Of a stretch of DNA of 64,000 nt, positions 32,275 to 44,559 are shown piece after piece (position 1 is the first letter of the stretch; each line of letters opens with the position of its first letter). The notes under the pieces were generated by a model. It ran no database searches. It was not told the origin of the DNA and was given only the letters and a program-made list of their open reading frames with translations. This DNA is from Oryzias latipes (lineage: Eukaryota; Chordata; Actinopteri; Beloniformes; Adrianichthyidae). The translations under genes were made by a program, and so were the position numbers. The DNA lies in assembly GCF_002234675.1 (NCBI RefSeq), contig NC_019876.2:24267371-24331370 (forward strand). The letters run 5' to 3'.

Positions 32275-35200
32275 TCTATACAAGGGGCAGGGGTGTTATG
32301 ACTTCATCCAGTATTAGGTTCGCATGAGCTATATTGTTTTTTCCTATCAAAATGCTGTGTCTTTTTTAATTCCTCATATATAGCAAACTTTTGGACTTTG
32401 TTTTTACCCTGGATCAAGCAGCTTGTTTGCAATCACTCTCCAGGTGCGGAGAGGATGCACTAGGTTTCCTCTTTCTGAGGTTTATTTTCTTTATTTTTTA
32501 TTTTTTCACACTCAGCTGGAGAGACGAAGACCGGCTGAGCAACTTCACCTGGAGACGAACACTAGCTGAGCGACTTCATCTGGAAGCGGGCAAACTCCAA
32601 ACAGCAACAGGCGTTATGTTCACGTACTCCGTTTCTCAACTATTGGCTCTAAACTATCTCGAGCATGATGGCACAAAAATACCTTCCATTTGGTCCCTGG
32701 CCTACAATCATCAGAACACTGGCGCACCTGCATTACGTAGCAGCCATTCGTCCCCCCCTCTTCAAGAAGCTCTGAGCAGAACAGAAATCATGGAGTGGAC
32801 TACACTGTGCTAAGCAGTCTACAGCGGCATCAACCATCAGATCTGTCTCATGCCAAAATGGAATTATTTAATGCACAATCTCTTTCAAATAAAACCCTCC
32901 TTATCCATGATCATATTTTGGATAAGAAACTGGACTTTATGTGCCTGGTTGAAACTTGGCACAGAACATGGGACCTCTCAGTTCTTACAGCCACATGGAG
33001 AAAGCCTGCAGTTCTGGACGTGGGGGAGGTTTAGCCGCCATTCATCGGGCTGATCTAAAACTTTCCCCACTACCACTGCCATGGACTTTTAATGCAAACC
33101 CCCATCTTTCATAACAATGCTTCTTAAATATTGGCCCCCCAAACCAAATTCATTATTTCTTCCTGAAATACTAGGTCTACTTACATCACTCTGCTCCATG
33201 TCAACCAGCATTGTTATTGTTGGTGATGTAAATATTCATGTTGACAACCCCTCCAGTCATTATGGAACAGAATTTCTGAGCATGCTAGACTGTCTTGGTC
33301 TCCAGCAGCGTGTGGAGGCGCCCACACACACCAGGGGTCACACCCTAGATCTAGTCATAACTGACTCAGCCCCCATTCACAACCTACAGGTTGTTGATGG
33401 GCTAAACATCTGATCACTTTCTTGGTGATCAGATGTTCAGGTTTCCATGGACTTTATGTTTCCACTACCCAAAATTAGACCTAAGCGCCAAATGTCCCTC
33501 TGGAACTGGAAAAAAAATTGACCCAACTTCTATAGCTGCCTTCAGCAGATCATCTGCCCTGACCTCAAAACTGCAGATGAACTGGTGGAACATTACAATG
33601 CATCCCTGATCAGTGTTTTCAACCTCCATTCCCCTATTAGGAAACGTGAAGTCAGTTTTGTATGCTCTGCTCCACACCAGCATTACGCCAAATGAAAACA
33701 GCTGGTTGTGCTCTGGAACACCATTTTGGAAAATCTTACCGTTCACAAATGCGCCTACCATAACCATCAAAAGGCCTACTGCCAGGCCCTGAAGGATGCA
33801 CGCTGTAAATTCTATTCTAGCGAAATCAACAAAAACTCTGGAAACTCAAAGCAGCTTTCTTCCACTGTAGGCCATTTTCTGAAACCCCTACTGTCTGCTC
33901 AAATTGAAGCTAGATCCAAGGTTCTCAACATCTGCTCCTCCATGCCAGACCCTGCCTCCCTGTGTCTGTTTCTCTGTCCCATTGTCTGAAAGCTCACCAC
34001 CCTTTCTATTTTTCCCTGTGGTTTCAAGATCCCGCATTGAGAAAACTCTGCTGGAAGAATTCATCCACTTGTACTGTGAATCTCCTTCCGACAGCTCTTG
34101 CCAAGTCTGTTTTCCCTACTGTGAGCCCAATTATCACCAAGCTTGTAAATCTCTCACTACAAACTGGCTACATCCCACCCTCCTTAAAAAACTGCTGTCA
34201 TCCATCCTGCTCTCAAGAAGGCCTCGCTGGACGCAGAAGCGCTTGCCAGTTACAGGCCTATTTCCAACCTCCTTTTTCTATCAAAGGTACTGGAGTAGAT
34301 AGTCACTTCACAGCGGCAAAACCATCTAAAGCAAAACAACCATTTTGAAAAGTTCCAGTCTAGTCTTCGATCAGCCCATAGCATGAAAACTGCTCTGCTC
34401 AGAGTGACGAATGATCTGCTGATGGCAGCTTTTTCAGGATCACCATCTCTGCTTGTTCTTCTGGAGCTAACAGCAGCTTTTGATACAGTGGACCACACCG
34501 TTGTTCTGCATCGCCTCCAAAACTCTGTAGGACTGTCAGCAAATGTGCTGCAGTGGTTCCAATCATATCTGACTGACAGAACTGAATATGTGCTCATGGG
34601 AGGATGCAAGTCCAGACCGCTCCGTGTGACATGTGGTGTCCCGCAGGGGTCAGTTCTCGGCCCTATTCTCTTCATAATTTGCTTCATGCTTCCCCTTGGA
34701 CGTGTCATCTGTAAACATGGGTTGTCCTTCCAATGTTATGCTGATGACACACAGATCTACATAAAAAAACGTTTCAAACTCCACTGCAGCTCCATCCCAT
34801 CTCACTGCATGCCTTGAGGAGATAAAGGCATGGATGAACAGCAATTTCCTACAGCTAAACAGCAGCAAAACCGAGGCACTCCTTGTTTGCACCCCCCATC
34901 AGATTCATTCCTCCTCAATATCCCAGTTCACATTAAAAAGTCAGATCATCACTGTCTCCTCCTCAATCACCAATCTAGTAGTACAGTATGACCCTCAGCT
35001 AAACTTCAGCAACCACATAAAGGATCTATACAAGACCTCGTTTCACCACCTATGAAACATCTCGTAACTACGGCCCCCTCTATCATTTCCTGATGCAGAA
35101 ACAATTGTACATGTCTTTATCTACTCAAGCCTGGACTACTGCAACTCCCTTTTTTTGGCATTCCCAAACAGTGCAGCCAGAATCCTAAATGGAGCCAGGA

Positions 35201-35560
35201 AATATATGAGCACATCACCCCTATCTTGAATCGCTGCACTGGCTTCCTGTTTCATCCCAGATTGAATCCAAACTTCTCATCATCACCTAGAAATGCATGG
35301 CTGGTCATGCACCACCATACCTCCAGGAACTCCTCATTCCCCAGAAACATACCTGTTCCCCTCCGTTCTTTAGACAGCTTCCTTCTTCAGGGCCCCCCAC
35401 CAGGCTCTGCACGATGGGAGACAGAGCATTTGGCTCTGCTACGCCAAGTATTTGGAACTCCCTTCTTATCCATCTCAGAAAATTCCAGACCCTGGACACT
35501 TTTAAAGCTCTTTTAAAGACATTTCTTTTTTTTAAAAAAGCCTATGATTGCTGATGGTTT
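32275..35560 (+). mobile_element. L2/Rex1-like LINE, plus strand, decayed
   Basis: The 5' region (32275-32420) recurs at 53605-53760. Endonuclease and reverse transcriptase remnants follow. The 3' end encodes FKALLKTFLFFKKAYD near 35500-35550, the usual C terminus of these elements. No ORF1 is visible. It lies head to head with the minus-strand LINE at 32270. Confidence 0.75.
32795..35554 (+). pseudogene. LINE ORF2 pseudogene (endonuclease and reverse transcriptase)
   Basis: Endonuclease remnants include LFNAQSLSNKTLLIHDHILD (from about 32870) and IVIVGDVNIHVDNPSSHYGT (from about 33210). The reverse transcriptase block lies at 34383-34817, with LLVLLELTAAFDTVDHTVVL, GVPQGSVLGP and YADDTQIY. 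The C-terminal remnant ends at 35554. There are several frameshifts and stops. No terminal duplication was identified. Confidence 0.85.
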
Positions 35561-35620
35561 TTATTGCGTGCTTGTTAAGTGCTAGTTTTATAGTTTTTAT
35601 AGTTTTAAGTTAGCTTTGTA

Positions 35621-37125
35621 CAACGGAGTTTTAGGGCCACCAAAAAAAAAGTAAAATTACGAGATTTAAACTCGTAAATGTACAAGTTTTTTTCTCATAA
35701 ATTTATGAGAAAAAAACTCGTAAATTTAAGAGATTAAAGTGAAAGTGAGCAACAGTACAGCAGAGCAGAGCGACTAAACTCAATTGAACAGGTGAGCTGA
35801 ATGTTCATTGATAACGTTAAAAATGTTTGGAAGCTCATTTGTTTTTTGATTATCAATGTTTTATTCATTGATGGGTGTTTTGCAGGATCTCTGCAGCTGT
35901 TGATGAAGACGTCGGTGTCCCTGCAGCTGTCCACTTCAATCCTTTCTTCCTCCATGAAACCAATATCTCTAAGTCTGTGTGACGCTTTGGTCAGAGGAGG
36001 AGCACTTTTTGGCATTTTCAAAGTTCTTCTGCTAATATAACAGACTATTTTCATTCATCTTTGTTTTATATTGAAACGGGACGTTTCATCAGGAGGAGGG
36101 GGCATATGGAACTGTTTACACATTGATGTTCTGCGCATGACAGGTTCATGACGTAATGAGACAAATGGACGGGTACGTTAATGAAAAGGAAAATAAAGTA
36201 GCAATCCTTTACACCCAAACGTGTCTCTGAGCTCCGTATTTTACGAAACTCCACTTTACCGACAACAAACCCAGAAAGACGGCTACACGAACAATGATCT
36301 GATTTTGAGTCATACTCCACATCTTTCATATTCAAGCTAGGTTCCGATAAACAGATAACCTCATCAATCTATGACGGCCCAATCTATGATTTTTGTCATG
36401 ATCTGATCATGTGACAAACCCAGATGCTGTTACCCGGAAGGAAGAGGCAGGTAAGTGAAAGGTAAGTAAGTGGCTTTATTTTGTAGGAGCCAGCGGATCT
36501 TGTAGTGAGATGCGTCATGGGACTTGATATAGCGGACTTGAACAAGGCTCAGGATTTTCAGAGTTCAAGGGAGGGACTTGGGTGAGCCGGAACGCTGGAA
36601 CCAACTTCAGGGAGGTGTAGGAGTGGACAGTCAGCAGGAAGGAGGATAGGCTCGATGATGGCAGCGCCGAGGATCTTAGCTGTGGCGTGGCTGGAGTTTT
36701 TGAGAGACGTCAGGCGTGCAGCTTCTGCTCAAGAGGATGGAGGACTCTGGTGACACTCGTGGAAGGTAAGACCTGAGAGCGCAGCAAAACAAGGTGAGCG
36801 AGGGAACAAGACAAAGGGGCCAGACGTAGCTCAAAGCGGAGTTAAGCACCATCAGTGTTAACGAACTGGCGAAGAATGCTAGAGGTGAGTCTCCTTAAGA
36901 AGCAGGTGAGGCGAAGAGATGAGTGGGCACAGCTGTGAATCTGGAGCAGAGCTGGGAGGGGGAGGAGTCTGACAGGCCACCATGACAATTTTAAGAGATA
37001 AAAACTCAAAAATGTAAGAGAAAAAAACTTGGAAATTTACAGGATTTTTTTCTCATAAATTTACGATTTAAAAGTCGTAATTAAGAAAAATAAATTGTTT
37101 GTAAACTGGCCCTGAAACTCTGTCG
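35621..37125. mobile_element. DNA transposon with imperfect 18-bp terminal inverted repeats
   Basis: The left end CAACGGAGTTTTAGGGCC and the complement of the right end GGCCCTGAAACTCTGTCG match at 14 of 18 positions. Just inside both ends are A/T-rich subrepeats around AAATTTACGA and TTTTTTTCTCATAAATTTA. The interior carries a segment (about 36200-36350) related to 46680-46770 and 47098-47140. A TG...CA stretch at about 36411-36985 could be a solo LTR. There is no transposase frame. The superfamily is uncertain. Confidence 0.6.
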
Positions 37126-37289
37126 TGGCTTTGTATTATAATGTGCACATTTTTATTGAGTTTTTTCTTTTATATTTTTTTATTTTTCACATCTTGTGCT
37201 AGCACTATGAGGTTTCATTTAATGAAAGGTGCATTATAAATAAAATCTATTATCTGATTGAAATTTTTTATGAATCTTTAAAATAACAC

Positions 37290-38204
37290 AACCATTGATT
37301 GTTGTATTCTTAACACCACATTTCCACCATAAGACACAAATGCAAATTACAGGAAGATGTGGAGAAAGGCAAACATGTAGGTTAGTAACAGCACCAAATG
37401 GAAAACAGGAATTAAAGGAACAAACACAAAATCCCAGAAACATCTGTTCTTTTTGTTTCCTGTTGACAAAATGAACGATCCTGGGAGAATTTTGGCAAGG
37501 CAGCTCAGCAGTGCGTTTACCTGTTTACAACTTCCCCACGGGCGGATCAGCCCAATTAACTCACCTGTTCCACGTCCTACTGAAGAACCAGGTGTGCACT
37601 CCACGCCTTCAGTCATTCATTTCCGTGAGCGCTGCGTTTGTCGCCCCACCCTCCTCCCCAGCTTCCACCTGTGAGCTCCGTTAGGGGTAGTTTTATACCT
37701 GAAGTTTTTCTATGGAGATCTTGTTTTATTGTATCTGAACGGAGCCTTATGCCAAACTAAAAGAAAAATAGAAAAAATAAAGCATTCTCTACTGCATGAG
37801 TTGTCTGACTGAAATAGACACAGTCTTCATTTCACAGAAACACAAAATTCAAAATTACAGCATTATAAACAGCTATTTGAAAAAAAAATCTTTGCTAACA
37901 TGATATTATCAGCATTATATGACAAGATATTGTCAATCAAACCTTTATTTGTATAAAACTTTTACAACTCAGTCACTCAAAGTGCTTCACACAAAAACAT
38001 AATTAAATTTAACAACAAAAGGACAAGACCAACAAATATTTTGTCTAAAAACCGCACAATGCCAACAACATGCACACATACACACACCATAATAAAAAGA
38101 GTGATAAACTGATGGAATGTAGGAATTCCTTGTGATGGTGATTTTACTTTTTAAAAATCTATAGAGCAAAAAGATAATTGAAATCTGTTCAGTGATTTAA
38201 AGCT
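37290..38204. repeat. Receptor 3' flank module, copy at receptor 3
   Basis: It is nearly identical to 47150-47537 plus 48724-49138 downstream of receptor 4. At 37787-37794 it has the empty site CTCTACTG for the hAT insertion found in that copy. At 37838-37848 it has the empty site for the LINE fragment found near receptor 5. No gene is seen. Confidence 0.8.
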
Positions 38205-39618
38205 TCAGTTCTGCTGTCTCACACTCGCATACAGACAGTCGTTGTTGGAGTTATCATTCTGTCTTCTTGATCTGTTGGACTTCTTAACATTAACAGCAGC
38301 ATAATGGAGGCTTTCTGCGTCTTTGTTCTCAGCCTGAAACCAAATTAACAGAAGAGAATCACAGTGTGAACTTTGTGGGAATCCAAGATTAACATGATAA
38401 CTGAAGAGAGTTGAGTCTCACCTCTGTGCTTCTTAAGGGGGCAGCAGGTGATCTTTCCTCTGGTTATTAAACACAGAAAAGTTTAATTCAAGAACACATT
38501 TGTTAAACAGTGAGAGAAGTATGTGTACCTGTGGAGGTGCAGTTGTTGCTCTTGTTGATTTTCGACAGCAGAAAAAGCAGAAAAGCAACGAGGACGCTCA
38601 TGACCGTCAATAATCCAACCAAAGTGTTCAGAATCACAGAGTTCAGAGGAGCTGCAGAGTCTGGAACCAGATAAAAATAATGATTTAACTTTAAATTCCC
38701 TAGACTATTGTTTCATCCACTGACTTTATTCCTCAATAGTAAAACTCACCTGTGAGGTCCAGCTTGGTCCCGTTTCCAAACAGTATGTGTCCACATGAGA
38801 CAACAGCACAGTAGTAGATCCCAGCATGAGACTCTGTCAGGTTCTTCATGTGCAGCTTGTAGACACAGCTGTGTGTTTGTGTGTTGTTCTTTCTCTCACA
38901 CTGATCATTCCTGCCTCCATGAGTGTAAATGAGTCCTGGATGAGAGTCTTCAGAGTCTTTGAACCAGTAAACTCTGTGTTCTTCATCACAGCTCCCAGTG
39001 TGTACTGTACAGTTCAGAGTCACAGAGTCTCCTGCATGGATGTTCTCAGAGGAAGACTGATCCACTGAAGTCTGGATGGTTAAACCTGAACCTTTTACAT
39101 TGACGGTAAGAACTGCTGAGAAATTCATGTGTGTTAGATGATCTGAAATACAGAAGTAAGTAGCAGAGTCTGATAGGTTCAGATCTGAAATTGTCAAATT
39201 ACTACTTTGGTCTGATGTTTTTAGTGTAAAGCGTGGATTGTTCTGGTATTCATGGGGAATTGGTATATCTGGATTATATTTGGTAAAATATGCTACAAGT
39301 TTTGGTTTTTGTCCCAGAATATGTTTGTACCATAAAATATATCGGAAATAAACTCTGTCATAGAAACATGGTAAAGTCACAGTTTCTCCAATGTGAGCTG
39401 ATAGAAAAACACTTTCTTGGTGATCAGATGAAGATGATCCCAGAAGAGGGCTCTGTGCTGAAATAAAGAATTACAAACAAAACTTGGTCTTAAATTTTTT
39501 CCCTCTCTTAACACAGATAAAAATATTCAATTTTTTTAAACCTGAAATATCATAACTCACCAGTGTTCCCTGAAAGCAAACATGTCAGTAAGACCACAAA
39601 CTGAGCAGGTGTCACCAT
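38205..39618 (-). CDS. NITR-like inhibitory receptor 3, five exons
   Basis: Exons in transcript order are 39618-39561, 39457-38750, 38660-38529, 38459-38422 and 38333-38205, with GT-AG introns and 354 residues. The leader is MVTPAQFVVLLTCLLSG. The V-type domain has TLPC, LWYKHILGQKP and DSATYFC. The second domain has six cysteines and FGNGTKLDL. At the end of the transmembrane exon it reads LLSKINKS where the others have LLWKI, a Trp to Ser change at the inner membrane face. The tail has LHYAAV and CLYASV. It reads as intact. Confidence 0.8.
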
Positions 39619-39735
39619 GTTTGGATTCTGGCGCTGAATGACAAAAACCTTGACTCTCTCTACTTTATAGACGAGAGACTGCGTCTGATTGGTCCGTCTG
39701 AAGTCACACACCTTCCCTTCTTAGGAAATATGATC
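39619..39735 (-). promoter_or_regulatory. Receptor 3 promoter: TATAAA and CCAAT boxes
   Basis: On the minus strand TATAAA is at 39669-39664 and CCAAT at 39692-39688, at the same distance from the start codon as in receptors 2, 4 and 5. Confidence 0.7.
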
Positions 39736-40670
39736 TCATGTTCACAGAAACCAACCACGTCAAACTTTTTTCTAAACAAGATCAGTGCAGGGATGGAAAG
39801 AAAGTTGAGGAACCTTTGGTTCAAGTTCTAGAAGTAAAGTCGAACATATTGTTAGATTTTAAAAGTAATAAATCAAATTTACTTTTGTAATATTTAAGTT
39901 CAGCTCAGCCAGTCCATCAAATATTCAAGTAACTGTTAAAGTTACTTAAGGAAAAGGTGAGTTGCAGAGATAATACTGATTTTTTTGCCCTTTTGTCAGC
40001 GTCATTAATGTTAGGAGTAAATGAGGACAACCCAAGTAATGGCCGGCCCAAGACTAAGTTTATAGGGTTTTTATTTCATTTGGGAGGAAGTTTGTTTGCC
40101 GCTAAAGACGGTGAGAGATTTTTCCTGACAACAAGTAGTACTCATGCTGACACAAGTAAATACAGAATGGGAAGAGAGAAAGCGACGGCAGTTTAAGCTT
40201 TTAGTTATCGGTCCTTTTTATCTGCGAATTTGTTTTCTTTTCAAAATTATCGCCGTGATGTGTAACTTCCCACTATCATCTGATAATATCAGTAAACGAT
40301 CAAGCAACCCTAATTAGTATCCATAATTTTCACAACTCTTTATGTTGCAAAAAAATAAAAAAATTGACTAAATTGGAAAAACAAGAAAAACATTAATCTA
40401 AGTCATCTTCAGGTTGGAAAAAATGTCAGCCCCGGCGTCGGCTTGGAGACTCTGTTGGTCGGGGGGTTTGAGTTTGGTGCCTAGATGGGGGGGAGGGGAG
40501 GCGCAACATGGTCTTCTAGGTGAGTGTGTTTGGGGGGGGGGGGGGTTGGGGTCATTGAGTAGGGGTCCAGCTTGGCTTGGGAGGTGGTCTTTTTGCCTGT
40601 GCTGGGGGGCTGGCGGGGAGCTCTGTCCGGGGTGGGGGTGGGGGGTTATTGTGCTGTGCCATTCCTTTTG
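39736..40670 (+). repeat. Receptor 5' flank remnant and G-rich repeat block (copy 1)
   Basis: 39736-40100 resembles the 5' flanks of receptors 2 and 5. From about 40100 the sequence matches 43600-44360 (GTAAATACAGA, GAAGAGAGAAA, TATCAGTA, GCAACCCTAATTAGTATC). It then turns strongly G-rich at 40430-40660, with a run of 14 G at 40532-40545. No gene is seen; open frames there follow from base bias. Confidence 0.6.
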
Positions 40671-42120
40671 TCAGGCTGCTGCTGTTTCTCTCAACATTTT
40701 TTGCAAAAATGTGTAAACATGAAATCTTTAGAGTCATTTGCAACTTTTAGTAAAAAGGTCACGGTATAGTATTCCCTGTTCCTCTCAGTTGATCTAAAGG
40801 CTTCATCACTGGTTCTCCTTTGTGCACTTGCTGCTATTTGTCTTTCGTTTGCTGTTTCCTTTCTTTCATTTATATTTGTCGATTTGTGTCGGAAAGTGTA
40901 ATTTTTTGATAAAAATGTCTGTATTTTTAGACTTTTGGTCAATGCTGTAAAAATGTCTACTATTGCTTCTTGTACTCATGTATGTAGTTGTTTTATTTAT
41001 TCAATAGAATAATGTTAAAAGCACAACCAGGGCACACTGGTGACATCACTGCTGTGTAACTCAACATGGGTTTCAGCGTCAGTTCGTATTGTACTAGCGT
41101 ACTAGCTATAGTTGTATTTACTGAAATGATTGTTGTAGTACAACTGCTTCCGGACGGTAGTTTGTTATATTATATGTTTCCCAAATGCTATCTAGTATGC
41201 CCCACATACACAATGTTTAGATATCAATTGTAGAGTAGTGTTAGTTAGGTAGCCATGCCTGAATTGACAGGGTGTGCCAGCGTGGGAGAGCCAAGCCAAG
41301 GGTAACAAGCTTTTAGTTACCTGGATGGAGGCCAGTGCTGTTATTAACTGTAATGATGGTGCAATTGGAGTCACTGAGGATCCATCTGCTCTCAGCATTG
41401 GAAATTGTCTGGCCCAGAAGTCAGCCACTTAGTCAGCCAATACGAGCTAGCTTTACAAGTAAAAGCTGCAAATGAAGACAACAGGCATCATGAACAAAAC
41501 AGTCAGTCCCAGAAATCCTTTACTGACAAGGTCAGGAAGGTGTTTGGTGCCATGAAGGATTTGGGCCAATCCTTTTCTGGAAGAGTCCAAAGTCCTACTT
41601 GTACTGGACACAAAGATCATTGCACATCCCAGTGCTGAAGAGCTAGTTCAAATACACTTTTAGAAAGATCAGGTTGCCTTAAAAGACATTTTCAGTGCCA
41701 TTGGCGACGAGGCTTCCTTATACAAGCCTATGAAAAAGAACAAGACAGACTTCATTCGCCAACAACTAGATGTGTCTTCCAGTGACAAGAAGAAGCAGGC
41801 TCTGAAACGTGGCTTGAATCTCTTCTTGCAGCTATTCATATCCTGTCAAGCACAAGAACATAATCTGAATTCTTCAGGCATGAGAACCAGTCCTTCCCTG
41901 CAGCACTGAGTGACACAGGTAGTCTCCACACTGGAAAGAGGTCTGACCTTGTCGACATTCTAGGAGGTATTATTTCTCTTCCTAATTCAGCCAGAATGTG
42001 ATGCCATCATCATTGATGGTTCTGCTCTTGTACACTCTCTGTCTCCAAATCATCAAGCACCCTTGAGGAATATGCTGTCCGTGATGTGGTGCCGAAGATA
42101 CAGATCTACTCAACAGAATA
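40671..42120 (+). pseudogene. Unnamed mobile-like coding family, remnant B
   Basis: Noncoding sequence to about 41400 matches copy C. A frame from 41405 encodes GPEVSHLVSQYELALQVKAA, followed by HEQNSQSQKSFTDKVRKVFG. Later, in broken frames, come a segment near 41890-41965 and one with AIIDGSALV-like residues near 42000-42030, which also begins copy D. The remnant is cut at 42120 by the 1.3-kb element and resumes at 43454 with GAATGGGCAGACATTG, matching copy D at 51708-51720. Function unknown. Confidence 0.6.
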
Positions 42121-42126
42121 TGAATG

Positions 42127-43453
42127 TACGGAGCCCGTGTCCTGACATTAAGATATAAAAATATATTTTGTTCCCACAGATTAATATCTTGTTCCCACAG
42201 ATTATTATCTCGTTCGCACAAAATACTTTTCTGTTCCCACAAGATACTATTGTGTTCCCTCGAAATACTATCCCGTTCCCTCGAAATGATTAACTCATGC
42301 GAACGCAATAATTATGTCGCTTGAACGCAATAATTAATCCGTTTGAACGCAATAATTATTCACGTCATGAGTCATTCACGCGGATATGCTCTCTGTACGC
42401 CGGCAAAAGCCGCTTTCAGCGGTAACTTCCGTGTGTCTGTGACCCATATTCGTTCAAAAAAGGAACATGAAAAACAAAAATGATCACTTTATTACCGTCT
42501 CAATTACTATAAGAAAAACATCAAAAGATTTATGATAACTAGGCTGCTTTGTCAAACAATAGCTCCTTCTAGGCTACTACTAGCGCCGCCGCAGAGCTCT
42601 ATGATGTATGCCGGCATTTGGGCAACTGGCTGGTCGGTTGACAGACAGCTGATATTGTAGTTTAGGGTCGAATAGGAATAATAATATTCAGGACTTGTCT
42701 TTTATTAACTCTAGCAGTCAGTCGCTTTACATTCGAAGGCTATTAGGCTACATGCTAACTGACTAGCCGATCATTGATCCTGTTATTAATTTACGTCATA
42801 GATTTACAGCAGATACCTTCACATTTCTGTCTGTGTATGTCTCATTACATTGCATTGAAGACACGGAGGATGTTTAGAGAACAGATTTATTTATTTTAAA
42901 AAGCACAAAAGCATTCATCGTATTCACGTTCATTCACATCTGGTACGCCCTCCGTCATCTCGCTGCAAAAGCCGCATCCTGCCGCTACTTCCGTGTCTCT
43001 GTGAGCATTCAATAGGGGTAAAAATAAAAGCAAGAATGATCGATCTGTTATTGTCTCGATGAAAATCTGAAAAATATCATATTAAGCTGGCTGCTTCGCC
43101 TAAAGCACTTACCTTTAGCTCGTAGCATAACAACAATAGCAGTACGTCGCGTTTCCCAGAATGCTTAGCGGCCAATCATTGGTCTTGTTGTTAAACCTTG
43201 GTCACAGGGACACGGTGATTGGCCAATGATTGGCCGCTAAGCATGCTGGGAAACGTGACGTACTGCTATTGTTGTTATGCTACAAGCTAATGGTAAGTGC
43301 ATTAGGCGATAGTATCTTGTGGGAATGGAATAGTATCTTGTGGGAACGGAATAGTATTTCGTGCGAACGAGATAATAATCTGTGGGAACAAGATATTAAT
43401 CTGTGGGAACAAGATATATTTTAATATCTTAATGTCAGGACACGGGCTCCGTG
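42127..43453. mobile_element. 1.3-kb element with long inverted ends built of 21-bp repeats
   Basis: The ends TACGGAGCCCGTGTCCTGAC and its right counterpart are inverted over about 125 bp. TGAATG occurs directly outside both ends (42121-42126 and 43454-43459). Inside the left end are six consecutive 21-bp units (42172-42297 region: TGTTCCCACAGATTAATATCT and variants); five inverted units lie at the right (43309-43420). There is no coding frame. The superfamily is unknown to me. Confidence 0.8.
43096..43309. repeat. 87-bp inverted repeat with 40-bp loop
   Basis: The arms 43096-43182 and 43223-43309 are near-perfect complements, from TCGCCTAAAGCAC to GTGCATTAGGCGA at the outside. It could form a long hairpin. 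It may be a MITE nested in the 21-bp-repeat element, or part of it. Confidence 0.85.
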
Positions 43454-43599
43454 TGAATGGGCAGACATTGGATAGAATAAACGTTTCAAAAACATAAGCA
43501 TTCAAGCATTTTACAAACCAGAATGACAAAAGGAAATAAACCACCACAATTACATTTGGGTTTTTGTTTTTAACTGTGGTTGGATCAAAGAGAGATCTT

Positions 43600-44450
43600 T
43601 CCCAACATCAAGTAGCATCTCTGCTTTCTGACAGGTTATTACTAATGCTGAAACAAGTAAATACAGAGTGGGAAGAGAGAAAAAGCGACAGCAGTTTAAG
43701 CTTCTAGTTATCGGACCCTTTTTATCTGAGAATTTTTTTTCTTATTGGAATTATCGGCATGACGTCACACTTTTCACTATCGGCTGATAATTATCAGTAT
43801 CTTATTATATCGTGCAACCCTAATTAGTATCTCTTTGTATTGCAAAAAAAATTTTTTACTAAATAGGAAAAAACAAGAAAAATATAAATGTAAGTCAATG
43901 CAGGAATCGGAATCTGCTGTTTAATCACTTCAGCATGGAAAAAATGTCAGCCCAAAGTTCTAGTAACTTAAAAGAATTCAGTCTCTTTGCTCTTCCATAG
44001 GTACCTCCATGAACTAGGCGGTGGGGTACTTGGCTGTCGCTGCTCCTTGTCTATCTGCCGTGGCTTAGCTGCTGGGTTTGGGGTCCTCCGGTGCCGTGAG
44101 GGTGGGGCTGGGGTGGAGACTCCTCTAGTCGGGTCCAGGGCCTGGGTGGGGCGCGGGCAGGGGTGCTGCATGGTCCTCCAGGTTCTGGTGTAGGGAGGGG
44201 TGTGGTTGAGATCATTGAGTGGGGGCCTGGCTTGGATTGGGGGCCGGTCCTTTTGCCTCTGCTGGGGGGGCTGGTGGGGGGCCCTGCCCAGGGAGTGGGG
44301 GAGTGCGGGTCTGCCTGCACTGGATGGGCTGCTCACCTGCGGCTGGGATCACTCCTTCGGGGGTCAAAATACTGGAACAAAATAGTAATCACCCATTAAC
44401 CCGTTCAGGCGAGTAAAATCAGCGTGAAGGTTAAAAGCAGGGTGACAGTG
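43600..44450 (+). repeat. G-rich repeat block (copy 2)
   Basis: The first part matches 40100-40430. The G-rich core (43985-44360) matches the style of 40430-40660 and 8760-9145. The right end (44380-44450) carries a fragment of the receptor 5' flank (ATACTGGAACAAAATAGTAA). No gene is seen. Confidence 0.55.
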
Positions 44451-44559
44451 AAATATGTAGGACAGAATCATAACTATCGAATAGAAAAGAAATGCCCTCA
44501 TGTGGGTCTTTTCAAACGTAAACATGACCAAACATCATATCAAACGTCATTGTTGATGT

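Noticed and set aside
42172-42297. 21-bp repeats considered as a CRISPR array
   Set aside because: The units are contiguous with no spacers, inverted at the other end of a transposon-like element, and the DNA is vertebrate.
44051-44399. Overlapping frames of 60-120 codons in the G-rich blocks
   Set aside because: Base bias removes stop codons here; the sequence is low-complexity and repeated.
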